A stretch of DNA of 18,667 nt from the NCBI GenBank assembly GCA_009698515.1, contig WLQA01000003.1, positions 1 to 18,667 on the forward strand, written 5' to 3'. The DNA is from Actinomycetota bacterium. GTDB taxonomy: Bacteria > Actinomycetota > Actinomycetes > Nanopelagicales > Nanopelagicaceae. This document shows, piece by piece, positions 12,076-18,667 of the stretch (positions within the stretch are counted from its first letter, which is position 1; each line of letters starts with the position of its first letter). The notes under the pieces were generated by a model, which was not told the origin of the DNA, did no database searches, and worked only from the letters and a program-made list of their open reading frames with translations. The position numbers and the translations under genes are program-made.

Positions 12076-15000
12076 ATGTATTTGAAGAGTATGAATCTCA
12101 AGGGATTTAAATCCTTTGCCTCCTCAACTACCTTAAATTTTGAACCTGGCATTACCTGCGTTGTGGGTCCAAATGGTTCAGGCAAATCAAATGTGGTTGA
12201 TGCGCTCTCCTGGGTAATGGGAGAACAAGGTGCAAAATCTCTTCGCGGTGGAAAGATGGAAGATGTAATTTTCGCAGGCACAACTGGACGTGCACCTCTG
12301 GGTCGCGCCGAAGTTTCAGTAACAATAGATAACGCAGATGGTGTTCTACCAATTGATTTTGCCGAGGTAACAATTACTCGTGTCCTGTTTAGAAATGGAT
12401 CATCGGAGTATCTACTAAATGGTGAAACTACAAGATTATTAGATATCCAAGAGTTACTTAGCGACAGCGGCATAGGTCGCGAGATGCATGTAATTGTCGG
12501 GCAAGGTCAACTAGATGCAATTTTGTTGGCAAACCCGGAAGAGCGTAGAGCCTTTATCGAAGAAGCAGCTGGAGTACTAAAACACCGAAAGCGCAAAGAA
12601 AAGGCGATCCGTAAATTAGATTCTATGCAATCTAATCTCGCTCGTATTCAGGATTTAACAGTTGAATTACGTCGACAATTAAAACCTCTTGGTAAACAAG
12701 CAGAGGTTGCTCGTAAGGCATCGGTAATTCAATCTGATGTTCGTGATTCTAAACTTAGATTATTAGCCGATGATTTAATTAATTTAAGAAATTCATTTAG
12801 TGTAGAAGAGGCGGATGAGAACTCATTACGCGCTCGCAAGGAGGTAGTTGAGGGCGAACTTGAAAAGATGCGCCTGCGGGAAGAGGAGTTAGATCGAAAC
12901 TCTGCAACTGAAAATCCATTGTTGGTTAAAGCTCAGGAGAATTTCTATCGATTAACTGCGCAACGTGAAAAATTCCGTGGTGTACAAAATCTTTCTTCAG
13001 AGCGGGCAAGATTTTTATCAGAAGAGGCGGAGGAAGCTAGATCCGCTGGTCGCGATCCAGAAGCATTAGATGCAGAAGCTGCGATCCTTAGAGAAGAGCA
13101 ACAAGGATTTGAAAGAGAATTAAATGCTGCCAAATCACAATTATTTATTGATACCAATGCGCTGAAAGAAATTGAAGAGAAATTATCACTAGAAGAAAAT
13201 TCAGTATCGGCGGCTCTTCGCGCAATTGCTGATCAACGTGAAGGTACAGCGCGTCAAGAAGGACATATAAATGGATTAAAGGCGAGAATCGATGCAACAA
13301 ATGCAGAGGTAACTCGCTTAACAACATCTTTAAATGAAGCTAATTCAAGATTAAAAGGTTATCAAGAAGATTTCGCACTGCTAGAAACTCAGATTGCAAG
13401 TGTTGGTGCAGCAGAGCCGGGACTAGATTCCCAATTTGAAAATGCCAAGAATGAATTAGCGTCAGCTGATAAAGAGTTAGAGCAAATAAAAGAGCGCAGA
13501 GATGCGGCCGAAAAATTAAGAGCGGGTTCTTTGGGCAGATTATCCGCATTTAAAGAGATTATTGATTTAGTTCGTGGATCTGCAAATGCAGAGTTGATTG
13601 CAAAGGTTGAGAGTTTAACTACCGCCTCTGAAAATGAAGCTAGTAAATTATCGGCAGATTGTGATCGAATTAAATTTGAAATCACATCGGTACAAGATGG
13701 TGTTTCAGATAAACAGTCTCAGTACGATCAATTACTTGCTAAATTAAATGAATCTGATGCTCGCATGAATGGTTTGGCTGAGCAGATGGCTGTTGCAGGT
13801 CAAAATGTGAAGAGTGCGCAAGGTGAAATTGAGCGTTTGGCTTCATCAATTACAGAGGCGACTGGTCAGCGAACATCTGATGAGCGAGATCTGGCTGCAG
13901 CAATTTCACAATTCGAGTCACAAACTGAACCACGCGAACCAGATTTAACTCATCTAGAAGATTTACGAACCAAAGTTTCAAATGCTCGTTCGCAAGAGGT
14001 GGAATCACGTTTGAGTTTGCGAACAATTGAAGAGCGTATTACTGCAATTGCACAGCGCGCACAATCACTTGAAGATGCTGCGCAGGCAGAACGGGATTCC
14101 GCTAGCAAAGCAATTTCCCGCCGCGATGCGCGTGCAAAAGCTGCGGTGGCAGCACAACAGATTGCAGATGCGGCATATGAGGCGTTAATCCAAATTGAAT
14201 CTTCAATATTACGAGCAGGAACAGAGCGGGAACGTTTGGAGTTAGCACGTGCCGAACGTGAAGGTGAAATACTAAGTATTCGTGGTGCAAGTCGTGAATT
14301 AGCTACAGAGCTTGAGCGATTAACCTCAAGTGTTCACAAGGATGAGATTGCTCGCGCAGAACAGCGTCTTCGTATTGAACAACTAGAAATTAAAGCGGTT
14401 GAAGAGCTTGGTGTTGATGTTGCCACCTTAGTTGCTGAGTACGGACCAAGTAATGATGTACCAACATTTATTGAAAATGAGCAGGGCGAGTTTGTTCCTG
14501 GTGAATTGATTCCATATCGCCGCGACCAACAAGAGAAGCGATTGGCGCAAGCCGAGCGTTCATTAACCTTGCTTGGCAAAATCAATCCACTTGCATTAGA
14601 AGAGTACACTTCATTAGAAGAGCGACTTCGTTATTTGGCAGAACAGTTAGAGGATTTAAAGAAAACCAAAAAGGATTTGCTAGACATCATTAAAGAGGTT
14701 GATGATCGAGTTCAACAAATCTTTACCGAAGCTTATGAAGATACCGCTCGTGAATTTGAATTAGTCTTTGCTCGATTATTCCCAGGCGGTGATGGTCGAT
14801 TAATTCTTACCAACCCATCAGATATGTTGACTTCAGGTGTTGATGTAGAAGCTCGCCCACCAGGAAAACGAGTCAAACGTTTGTCACTTCTCTCTGGCGG
14901 TGAACGCTCATTAGTTGCAGTTGCACTACTAATTGCGATCTTTAAAGCAAGACCTTCTCCATTTTATGTAATGGATGAGGTTGAAGCCGCACTTGATGAT

Positions 15001-15183
15001 ACAAACTTAGGCAGATTACTTGGCGTCTTTGAAGAGCTGCGCGAGAAATCTCAATTAATTGTAATTACTCACCAAAAGCGGACTATGGAAATTGCAGATG
15101 CACTTTACGGTGTAACTATGCGCGGAGATGGTGTCTCTGAAGTTATTTCACAACGCATCCGCGAAGTTGATGCCGTTTCATAA
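12076..15183 (+). CDS. smc: Chromosome segregation protein SMC, apparently without hinge domain
   Basis: SMC is the ATPase of the bacterial condensin that compacts and separates chromosomes with ScpA/ScpB. The N-terminal head has Walker A GPNGSGKS (residues 31-38). The C-terminal head has the signature LLSGGE (938-943) and Walker B VMDEVEAALDD (965-975), then a typical VITHQKRTMEIADALYGVT tail. Residues about 165-860 are coiled coil. The protein is 1035 residues long, whereas the family is usually about 1150-1200. The shortfall sits at mid-protein, where the globular SMC hinge should be. There, residues about 484-510 (GSLGRLSAFKEIIDLVRGSA) form only a short turn-like segment before the coil resumes. 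No CXXC zinc hook is present, and Cys28 and Cys529 are the only cysteines I found. The head and arm sequences after the gap align well with actinobacterial SMC. ftsY follows after 10 nt. Confidence 0.95.
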   Translation: MYLKSMNLKGFKSFASSTTLNFEPGITCVVGPNGSGKSNVVDALSWVMGEQGAKSLRGGKMEDVIFAGTTGRAPLGRAEVSVTIDNADGVLPIDFAEVTITRVLFRNGSSEYLLNGETTRLLDIQELLSDSGIGREMHVIVGQGQLDAILLANPEERRAFIEEAAGVLKHRKRKEKAIRKLDSMQSNLARIQDLTVELRRQLKPLGKQAEVARKASVIQSDVRDSKLRLLADDLINLRNSFSVEEADENSLRARKEVVEGELEKMRLREEELDRNSATENPLLVKAQENFYRLTAQREKFRGVQNLSSERARFLSEEAEEARSAGRDPEALDAEAAILREEQQGFERELNAAKSQLFIDTNALKEIEEKLSLEENSVSAALRAIADQREGTARQEGHINGLKARIDATNAEVTRLTTSLNEANSRLKGYQEDFALLETQIASVGAAEPGLDSQFENAKNELASADKELEQIKERRDAAEKLRAGSLGRLSAFKEIIDLVRGSANAELIAKVESLTTASENEASKLSADCDRIKFEITSVQDGVSDKQSQYDQLLAKLNESDARMNGLAEQMAVAGQNVKSAQGEIERLASSITEATGQRTSDERDLAAAISQFESQTEPREPDLTHLEDLRTKVSNARSQEVESRLSLRTIEERITAIAQRAQSLEDAAQAERDSASKAISRRDARAKAAVAAQQIADAAYEALIQIESSILRAGTERERLELARAEREGEILSIRGASRELATELERLTSSVHKDEIARAEQRLRIEQLEIKAVEELGVDVATLVAEYGPSNDVPTFIENEQGEFVPGELIPYRRDQQEKRLAQAERSLTLLGKINPLALEEYTSLEERLRYLAEQLEDLKKTKKDLLDIIKEVDDRVQQIFTEAYEDTAREFELVFARLFPGGDGRLILTNPSDMLTSGVDVEARPPGKRVKRLSLLSGGERSLVAVALLIAIFKARPSPFYVMDEVEAALDDTNLGRLLGVFEELREKSQLIVITHQKRTMEIADALYGVTMRGDGVSEVISQRIREVDAVS

Positions 15184-15193
15184 AGTTTGCTAG

Positions 15194-16030
15194 ATGAGTT
15201 TGTTCAAGCGTTTATTTAACGCGGTCAAAGGTGGATCTGTAAGTGAGAGTGACTGGGAGCAAATCCGTAAGAATCTAATTGATTCTGATCTCGGCGTTAA
15301 ATTAGTAGATGAAGTAATTTCTATTGCCAAGAAGAGCAAACCAGAAGATGCGCAATCAGCTATTGCTAATGAGATTAAAGGATGGCTTAGTAAAAAATCA
15401 CGAGATCTTTCCAAGAATGCAGACTCAATAAATCCAATTTTAATTGTTGGAGTTAATGGAACGGGTAAAACAACAAGTACGGCAAAGATTGCCAATTACT
15501 TAAAGATGAATGGAAACCAAATCACATTAGCCGCAGCTGATACCTTCCGAGCTGCCGCTGTCGAACAGTTACAAACTTGGGGGGATCGATTAAATATTCC
15601 AGTTATTGCTGGAAAAGCTAATTCAGATCCAGCGGCTGTGGTTTTTGAAGCGACAACATCTGCATTGGAAAATAAGAGTAATTATTTACTTGTCGATACT
15701 GCGGGTCGGTTACATACAAAGCAAGGTTTAATGGATGAACTTGGCAAAGTAGTACGTGTGATAGAAAAACAAAGACCAATCTGTGAAATATTATTAGTAA
15801 TAGATGCGACAACTGGTCAAAATGGGATCACTCAAGCTAAAACATTTATCGAGGCAGTTGGCGTAACAGGTTTTGTCATAACAAAATTAGATGGCAGCGC
15901 TAAAGGCGGAGTTGCCATTGCCATAGAGCGCGAGACTGGCTTGCCCATTAAATTTCTAGGCAATGGCGAAGCTATTAACGATTTAACCGTATTTGAGCCA
16001 GATGCATATATTGCATCGCTCTTTGCCTGA
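15194..16030 (+). CDS. ftsY: Signal recognition particle receptor FtsY, minimal NG form
   Basis: FtsY is the membrane-associated GTPase that docks the signal recognition particle and hands ribosomes to SecYEG. At 278 residues it contains only a short amphipathic N-terminus (SLFKRLFNAVKGG), the N domain and the GTPase G domain. G1 is GVNGTGKTT (86-94), G3 is DTAGR (168-172) and G4 is TKLD (230-233), with DTFRAAAVEQL between G1 and G3. The acidic A domain found in longer actinobacterial and enterobacterial FtsY is absent. Membrane contact probably relies on the N-terminal helix. It follows smc by 10 nt with no clear ribosome-binding site. Its partner ffh is encoded further downstream, after amt-glnB. 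Confidence 0.95.
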   Translation: MSLFKRLFNAVKGGSVSESDWEQIRKNLIDSDLGVKLVDEVISIAKKSKPEDAQSAIANEIKGWLSKKSRDLSKNADSINPILIVGVNGTGKTTSTAKIANYLKMNGNQITLAAADTFRAAAVEQLQTWGDRLNIPVIAGKANSDPAAVVFEATTSALENKSNYLLVDTAGRLHTKQGLMDELGKVVRVIEKQRPICEILLVIDATTGQNGITQAKTFIEAVGVTGFVITKLDGSAKGGVAIAIERETGLPIKFLGNGEAINDLTVFEPDAYIASLFA

Positions 16031-16065
16031 TTACGTAACAAGAATTTAACAATGGTGGGGGTTTT

Positions 16066-16081
16066 GTCACCTGCCGGAAAC
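16066..16081 (+). promoter_or_regulatory. GlnR-like box upstream of amt
   Basis: GTCAC-6 nt-GAAAC is an exact match to the actinobacterial GlnR half-site pair gTnAC-n6-GaAAC known from Streptomyces nitrogen genes. A weaker copy, GTAAC-6 nt-TTAAC, lies at 16035-16050. A further GTAAC at 16099-16103 sits 33 bp downstream of the first GTCAC, which keeps an 11-bp phase. Position in the amt promoter fits nitrogen control. Whether the organism encodes GlnR is not visible here. Confidence 0.5.
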
Positions 16082-16133
16082 CTAGTAAACGATCATCTGT
16101 AACTGCTTATCGCCAATATTTGGTCATCTCAAC

Positions 16134-16160
16134 GAGGAGAAACTCCTATTAATTTGGAGA
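16134..16160 (+). promoter_or_regulatory. amt leader with competing short hairpins around the ribosome-binding site
   Basis: AGGAG (16135-16139) can pair with CTCCT (16143-16147) across an AAA loop. The same CTCC (16143-16146) can instead pair with GGAG (16156-16159), which is the ribosome-binding site 5 nt before the amt ATG. The two pairings exclude each other. The stems are only 5 and 4 bp, so a regulatory role is speculative. Confidence 0.25.
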
Positions 16161-16164
16161 TTTC

Positions 16165-17469
16165 ATGACAGATGTAGTTTTAAATACTGGTGATACCGCT
16201 TGGGTATTAGCAAGTACCGCGTTAGTTTTATTAATGACGCCAGGACTTGCTTTATTTTATGGTGGCATGGTTCGGGCAAAAAGTGTTTTAAACATGATGA
16301 TGATGTCGATGGTAACAATTGGCGTAGTCAGTGTGCTTTGGGTGATCTATGGTTTCAAATTAGCTTTCGGATATGAAGCAAACTCACAATGGTATGGCTC
16401 CTTATCACTTTCTGGTTTAGGTTCCTCGATAAATGAGTTAACAAATAATGGTGGGATTTATCCAATTCCATTACTAGCCTTCGCCGCTTTCCAACTGATG
16501 TTTGCGGTAATAACACCAGCACTAATCTCTGGTGCCATCGCTGACCGAACCAAGTTCACATCTTGGGCAATCTTTGTCGCAGTTTGGGTAACTTTGGTTT
16601 ACTTCCCAGTTGCGCACTGGGTTTTTGCATTTGGAAATAAAGTTGGTGACACGGTTACGGGTGCTGGTTTCTTGGCAGCCAGAGGTGTTGAAGATTTTGC
16701 TGGCGGAACCGCAGTACATATAAATGCCGGAGCTGCTGGTTTAGCACTTGCTATAGTTTTAGGAAAACGTGTTGGCTGGCGAAAAGAATCTATGCGCCCG
16801 CACTCCATGCCATTGGTACTAATTGGCGCAGCGCTCCTTTGGTTTGGTTGGTTTGGATTTAATGCCGGATCAGCTTTAGGTGCAAATGGTGTTGCTGCAC
16901 TTGCATTTATGAATACTCAAGTTGCAACAGCTGCTGCAGCTCTTGGTTGGTTATTAGTTGAAAAATTACGTGATGGCCATCCAACCTCATTAGGTGTTGC
17001 ATCCGGAGCGGTTTCCGGATTAGTTGCAATTACACCAGCTTGCGCATTTGTTGCACCATGGGCAGCGGTTGTCATCGGATTAATCGCTGGCATGCTTTGC
17101 GCATTGGCAGTTGGTTTGAAATATAAATTCAACTTTGATGATTCACTAGATGTCGTTGGTGTTCACCTAGTTGGCGGATTATGGGGATGTCTATCCATTG
17201 GATTCTTCGGCAGCAGTGCCATTAACTCACTTGGCTTAGATGGCATTTTGTATGGCGGTGGTAGCGCACTGCTAGGTAAACAGGCTTTTGGTGCATTCTT
17301 CGTACTGGCCTACTCATTTATTGTCACCTTAATTATTGGATTTATCATCAATAAGACAATTGGCTTTAGAGTTAAGCCAGATGCAGAAGTAGCTGGCATA
17401 GATTATGACCAGCATGCAGAAACTGCGTATGAATTAACTTCAAGTTCAAGAGGAGGATTTAGTTCATGA
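16165..17469 (+). CDS. amt: Ammonium transporter Amt
   Basis: This 434-residue Amt/MEP/Rh protein, expected to form a trimer with eleven membrane helices per subunit, conducts ammonium into the cell. LMTPGLALFYGGMVRAKSVLNM is the first family signature. DFAGGTAVHINAGAAGLA holds Asp177 and His185, and DVVGVHLVGGLWG holds His334. These correspond to Asp160 and the twin histidines His168 and His318 of E. coli AmtB. There is no clear cleavable signal peptide. GGAG lies 5 nt before the ATG. The stop overlaps the glnB start (ATGA), and the amt-glnB pair lets PII block the channel when nitrogen is ample. A GlnR-like box upstream suggests nitrogen-regulated transcription. Confidence 0.96.
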   Translation: MTDVVLNTGDTAWVLASTALVLLMTPGLALFYGGMVRAKSVLNMMMMSMVTIGVVSVLWVIYGFKLAFGYEANSQWYGSLSLSGLGSSINELTNNGGIYPIPLLAFAAFQLMFAVITPALISGAIADRTKFTSWAIFVAVWVTLVYFPVAHWVFAFGNKVGDTVTGAGFLAARGVEDFAGGTAVHINAGAAGLALAIVLGKRVGWRKESMRPHSMPLVLIGAALLWFGWFGFNAGSALGANGVAALAFMNTQVATAAAALGWLLVEKLRDGHPTSLGVASGAVSGLVAITPACAFVAPWAAVVIGLIAGMLCALAVGLKYKFNFDDSLDVVGVHLVGGLWGCLSIGFFGSSAINSLGLDGILYGGGSALLGKQAFGAFFVLAYSFIVTLIIGFIINKTIGFRVKPDAEVAGIDYDQHAETAYELTSSSRGGFSS

Positions 17470-17804
17470 AACTAGTAACTGCAATTATCAAACCACAAAA
17501 ATTAGATGATGTTAAAGAAGCGTTGATTGCTGCTGGAATAACTGGCATGACCGTTTCGGAGGCAAAGGGTTTTGGTAGACAACTTGGTTTAACTGAGGTC
17601 TATCGAGGCGCCCAATACAAGGTTGATCTAATTCCAAAAATTAGATTAGAAGTTCTGGTAACTGCTGCGACCGCAGACAAAGCGATCAAGGTAATAACCG
17701 ATGCGGCTCGCACTGGAAATATTGGTGATGGCAAAGTTTGGGCCACACCTGTTGATTCAGTGGTACGAGTACGTACTGGTGAAAGCGGAGAAGCAGCGGT
17801 TTAA
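17466..17804 (+). CDS. glnB: Nitrogen regulatory protein P-II (GlnB/GlnK)
   Basis: This 112-residue trimeric signal protein binds ATP/ADP and 2-oxoglutarate and controls Amt and other nitrogen targets. The T-loop reads EVYRGAQYKVDLIPK with Tyr51 (and Tyr46) retained. Tyr51 is the residue uridylylated or adenylylated in other bacteria. The B-loop is RTGNIGDGKVW, and the C-terminal RVRTGESG is typical. AGGAGG (17451-17456), within the last codons of amt, lies 9 nt before the ATG and is the strongest ribosome-binding site seen here. In many Actinobacteria glnD, the modifying enzyme, comes next. Here ffh starts 19 nt after glnB, so glnD is not in this cluster. Confidence 0.96.
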   Translation: MKLVTAIIKPQKLDDVKEALIAAGITGMTVSEAKGFGRQLGLTEVYRGAQYKVDLIPKIRLEVLVTAATADKAIKVITDAARTGNIGDGKVWATPVDSVVRVRTGESGEAAV

Positions 17805-17823
17805 TTTAAGTAAGATAACTTCT

Positions 17824-18667
17824 ATGTTTGAAGCGCTAGGTCAGAGATTCAGCAATATATTTTCTGGCCTACGCGGCAAGATTTCCGAATCAGATTTAAG
17901 TAATTTTGCAGCAGAGATTAAGACTGCGCTACTCGAGTCAGATGTAGCTCAAGTAGTTGCCGAGAATTTCTCAAATCAAATTCTTAAGATTGCATCCGAG
18001 CGTGCTGATGAAATCAATAAGAGCACAAACCCGGCGCAAAAAATCTTTGAGATTGTAAATCAACAACTTACGCAAACACTGGGTGGATCTGCACGGCGAT
18101 TACGTTTTGCTAAAACCGGCCCAACTGTAATTTTGTTAACTGGTTTACAAGGAGCTGGAAAAACCTCACTTGCTGGAAAGTTAGCCAAGTATTTAAAGGA
18201 TCAAGGAAATACACCACTGCTGGTGGCTTCTGATTTACAAAGACCAAATGCGGTTACGCAACTGCAAGTTGTTGGCGATTCAATTAAGGTTCCGGTTTTT
18301 GCACCAGAGCCAGGAAATGGTGTTGGCGATCCAGTAAAAGTTGCAAAGGCTGGCCTGCAATTTGCCAAAGATAAAGTTCATAATTTTGTCATTGTAGATA
18401 CCGCTGGCCGACTAGGTATTGATCAAGAGTTAATGCAACAGGCGATTAATGTGCGAGATGCGATTAATCCAGATGAAATCTTCTTTGTTGTCGATGCAAT
18501 GATCGGTCAAGATGCGGTAAGAACTGCGAAGGCGTTTGCAGATGGTGTTGGATTTGATGCAGTTGTTTTAACTAAATTAGATGGTGATGCGCGTGGTGGC
18601 GCAGCCTTATCAATTGTTGAAATTACTGGTAAACCAATTATTTTCGCAGCAACTGGCGAGAGGGTAA
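17824..18667 (+). CDS. ffh: Signal recognition particle protein Ffh, 3'-truncated by window edge
   Basis: The frame is open from the ATG at 17824 to the end of the window, giving 281 residues. Ffh binds 4.5S RNA and nascent signal sequences and pairs with FtsY. The N domain starts MFEALGQRFSNIFSGLRG. G1 is GLQGAGKTS (residues 107-115), followed by SDLQRPNAVTQL. G3 is DTAGR (192-196), and TKLDGDARGG contains G4 (250-253). The family usually reads D-x-x-RPAA in the SDLQRPNA segment, so Asn replaces the first Ala. The end of the G domain and the methionine-rich M domain lie outside the window. No strong ribosome-binding site precedes the ATG, so coupling to glnB, 19 nt upstream, is likely. Confidence 0.96.
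   Translation, partial: MFEALGQRFSNIFSGLRGKISESDLSNFAAEIKTALLESDVAQVVAENFSNQILKIASERADEINKSTNPAQKIFEIVNQQLTQTLGGSARRLRFAKTGPTVILLTGLQGAGKTSLAGKLAKYLKDQGNTPLLVASDLQRPNAVTQLQVVGDSIKVPVFAPEPGNGVGDPVKVAKAGLQFAKDKVHNFVIVDTAGRLGIDQELMQQAINVRDAINPDEIFFVVDAMIGQDAVRTAKAFADGVGFDAVVLTKLDGDARGGAALSIVEITGKPIIFAATGERV

Noticed and set aside
13389..13685. 98-codon minus-strand frame inside smc, and similar opposite-strand frames across the window
   Set aside because: They overlap well-conserved genes, have no recognisable domains or ribosome-binding sites, and look like shadows of codon use on the real strand.
15194..18667. ftsY and ffh flanking amt-glnB as a novel linkage of protein targeting with nitrogen control
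   Set aside because: The same order occurs in Streptomyces and Mycobacterium, so it is inherited gene order rather than a new system.
1..18667. Mobile elements, CRISPR arrays, tRNA or rRNA genes
   Set aside because: I looked for transposase-like genes, regular repeats and clover-leaf motifs and saw none. The gene content is core throughout.

Overview
The window reads as a core chromosomal segment of a small, gene-dense, AT-leaning actinobacterium. Three things support this. First, the gene order combines two blocks familiar from Streptomyces and Mycobacterium: gpsA-ddl-(Lrp/AsnC)-thiL-rpmB-recG-rsmD-coaD, and sepIVA-DUF177-rpmF-rnc-mutM-smc-ftsY-amt-glnB-ffh. Second, the proteins have actinobacterial character, including a SepIVA-like coiled-coil protein next to a DUF177 protein and a zinc-ribbon L28. 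Third, genes overlap by 1-4 nt and proteins are shortened, which is typical of streamlined aquatic lineages. A freshwater acI/Nanopelagicales-type organism is my best guess, but this is inference. I saw no mobile element, CRISPR array, tRNA or rRNA, and no gene-free stretch longer than about 150 bp.

Layout. Positions 1-4222 (+) form one tightly packed run: plsC (5' end outside the window), gpsA, ddl, a YbaK/EbsC-type deacylase and a SulP anion transporter. They touch or overlap, and the run ends in a perfect 14-bp hairpin inside the last codons of sulP. A stand-alone Lrp/AsnC ligand-binding domain gene (-) converges on sulP. It diverges from thiL (+) across an 88-103 bp region holding a nested palindrome. 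rpmB (-) converges on thiL and diverges from recG (+). recG-rsmD overlap, and coaD follows with its own probable promoter. Then come the SepIVA-like gene, DUF177, rpmF with a recognisable promoter, rnc (probably a CTG start), mutM, smc, ftsY, amt with a GlnR-like box upstream, glnB, and ffh (3' end outside the window).

The genes cover membrane lipid precursors (plsC, gpsA), peptidoglycan (ddl), cofactors (thiL, coaD), ribosome parts and RNA processing (rpmB, rpmF, rsmD, rnc), DNA repair and chromosome handling (recG, mutM, smc), membrane protein targeting (ftsY, ffh) and ammonium uptake with its PII sensor (amt, glnB).

The most notable observation is that the predicted SMC protein is 1035 residues long. 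Its two head halves are well conserved, but I can find no hinge domain at mid-protein. The coiled coil appears to turn directly at about residues 484-510. Other points of interest are a SulP transporter without a STAS domain, a PII protein that keeps Tyr51 although glnD is missing from its usual slot, a GlnR-like box before amt, a 278-residue FtsY without an acidic domain, and genes absent from their usual actinobacterial positions (DAK/fakA-like, glnD, acylphosphatase).
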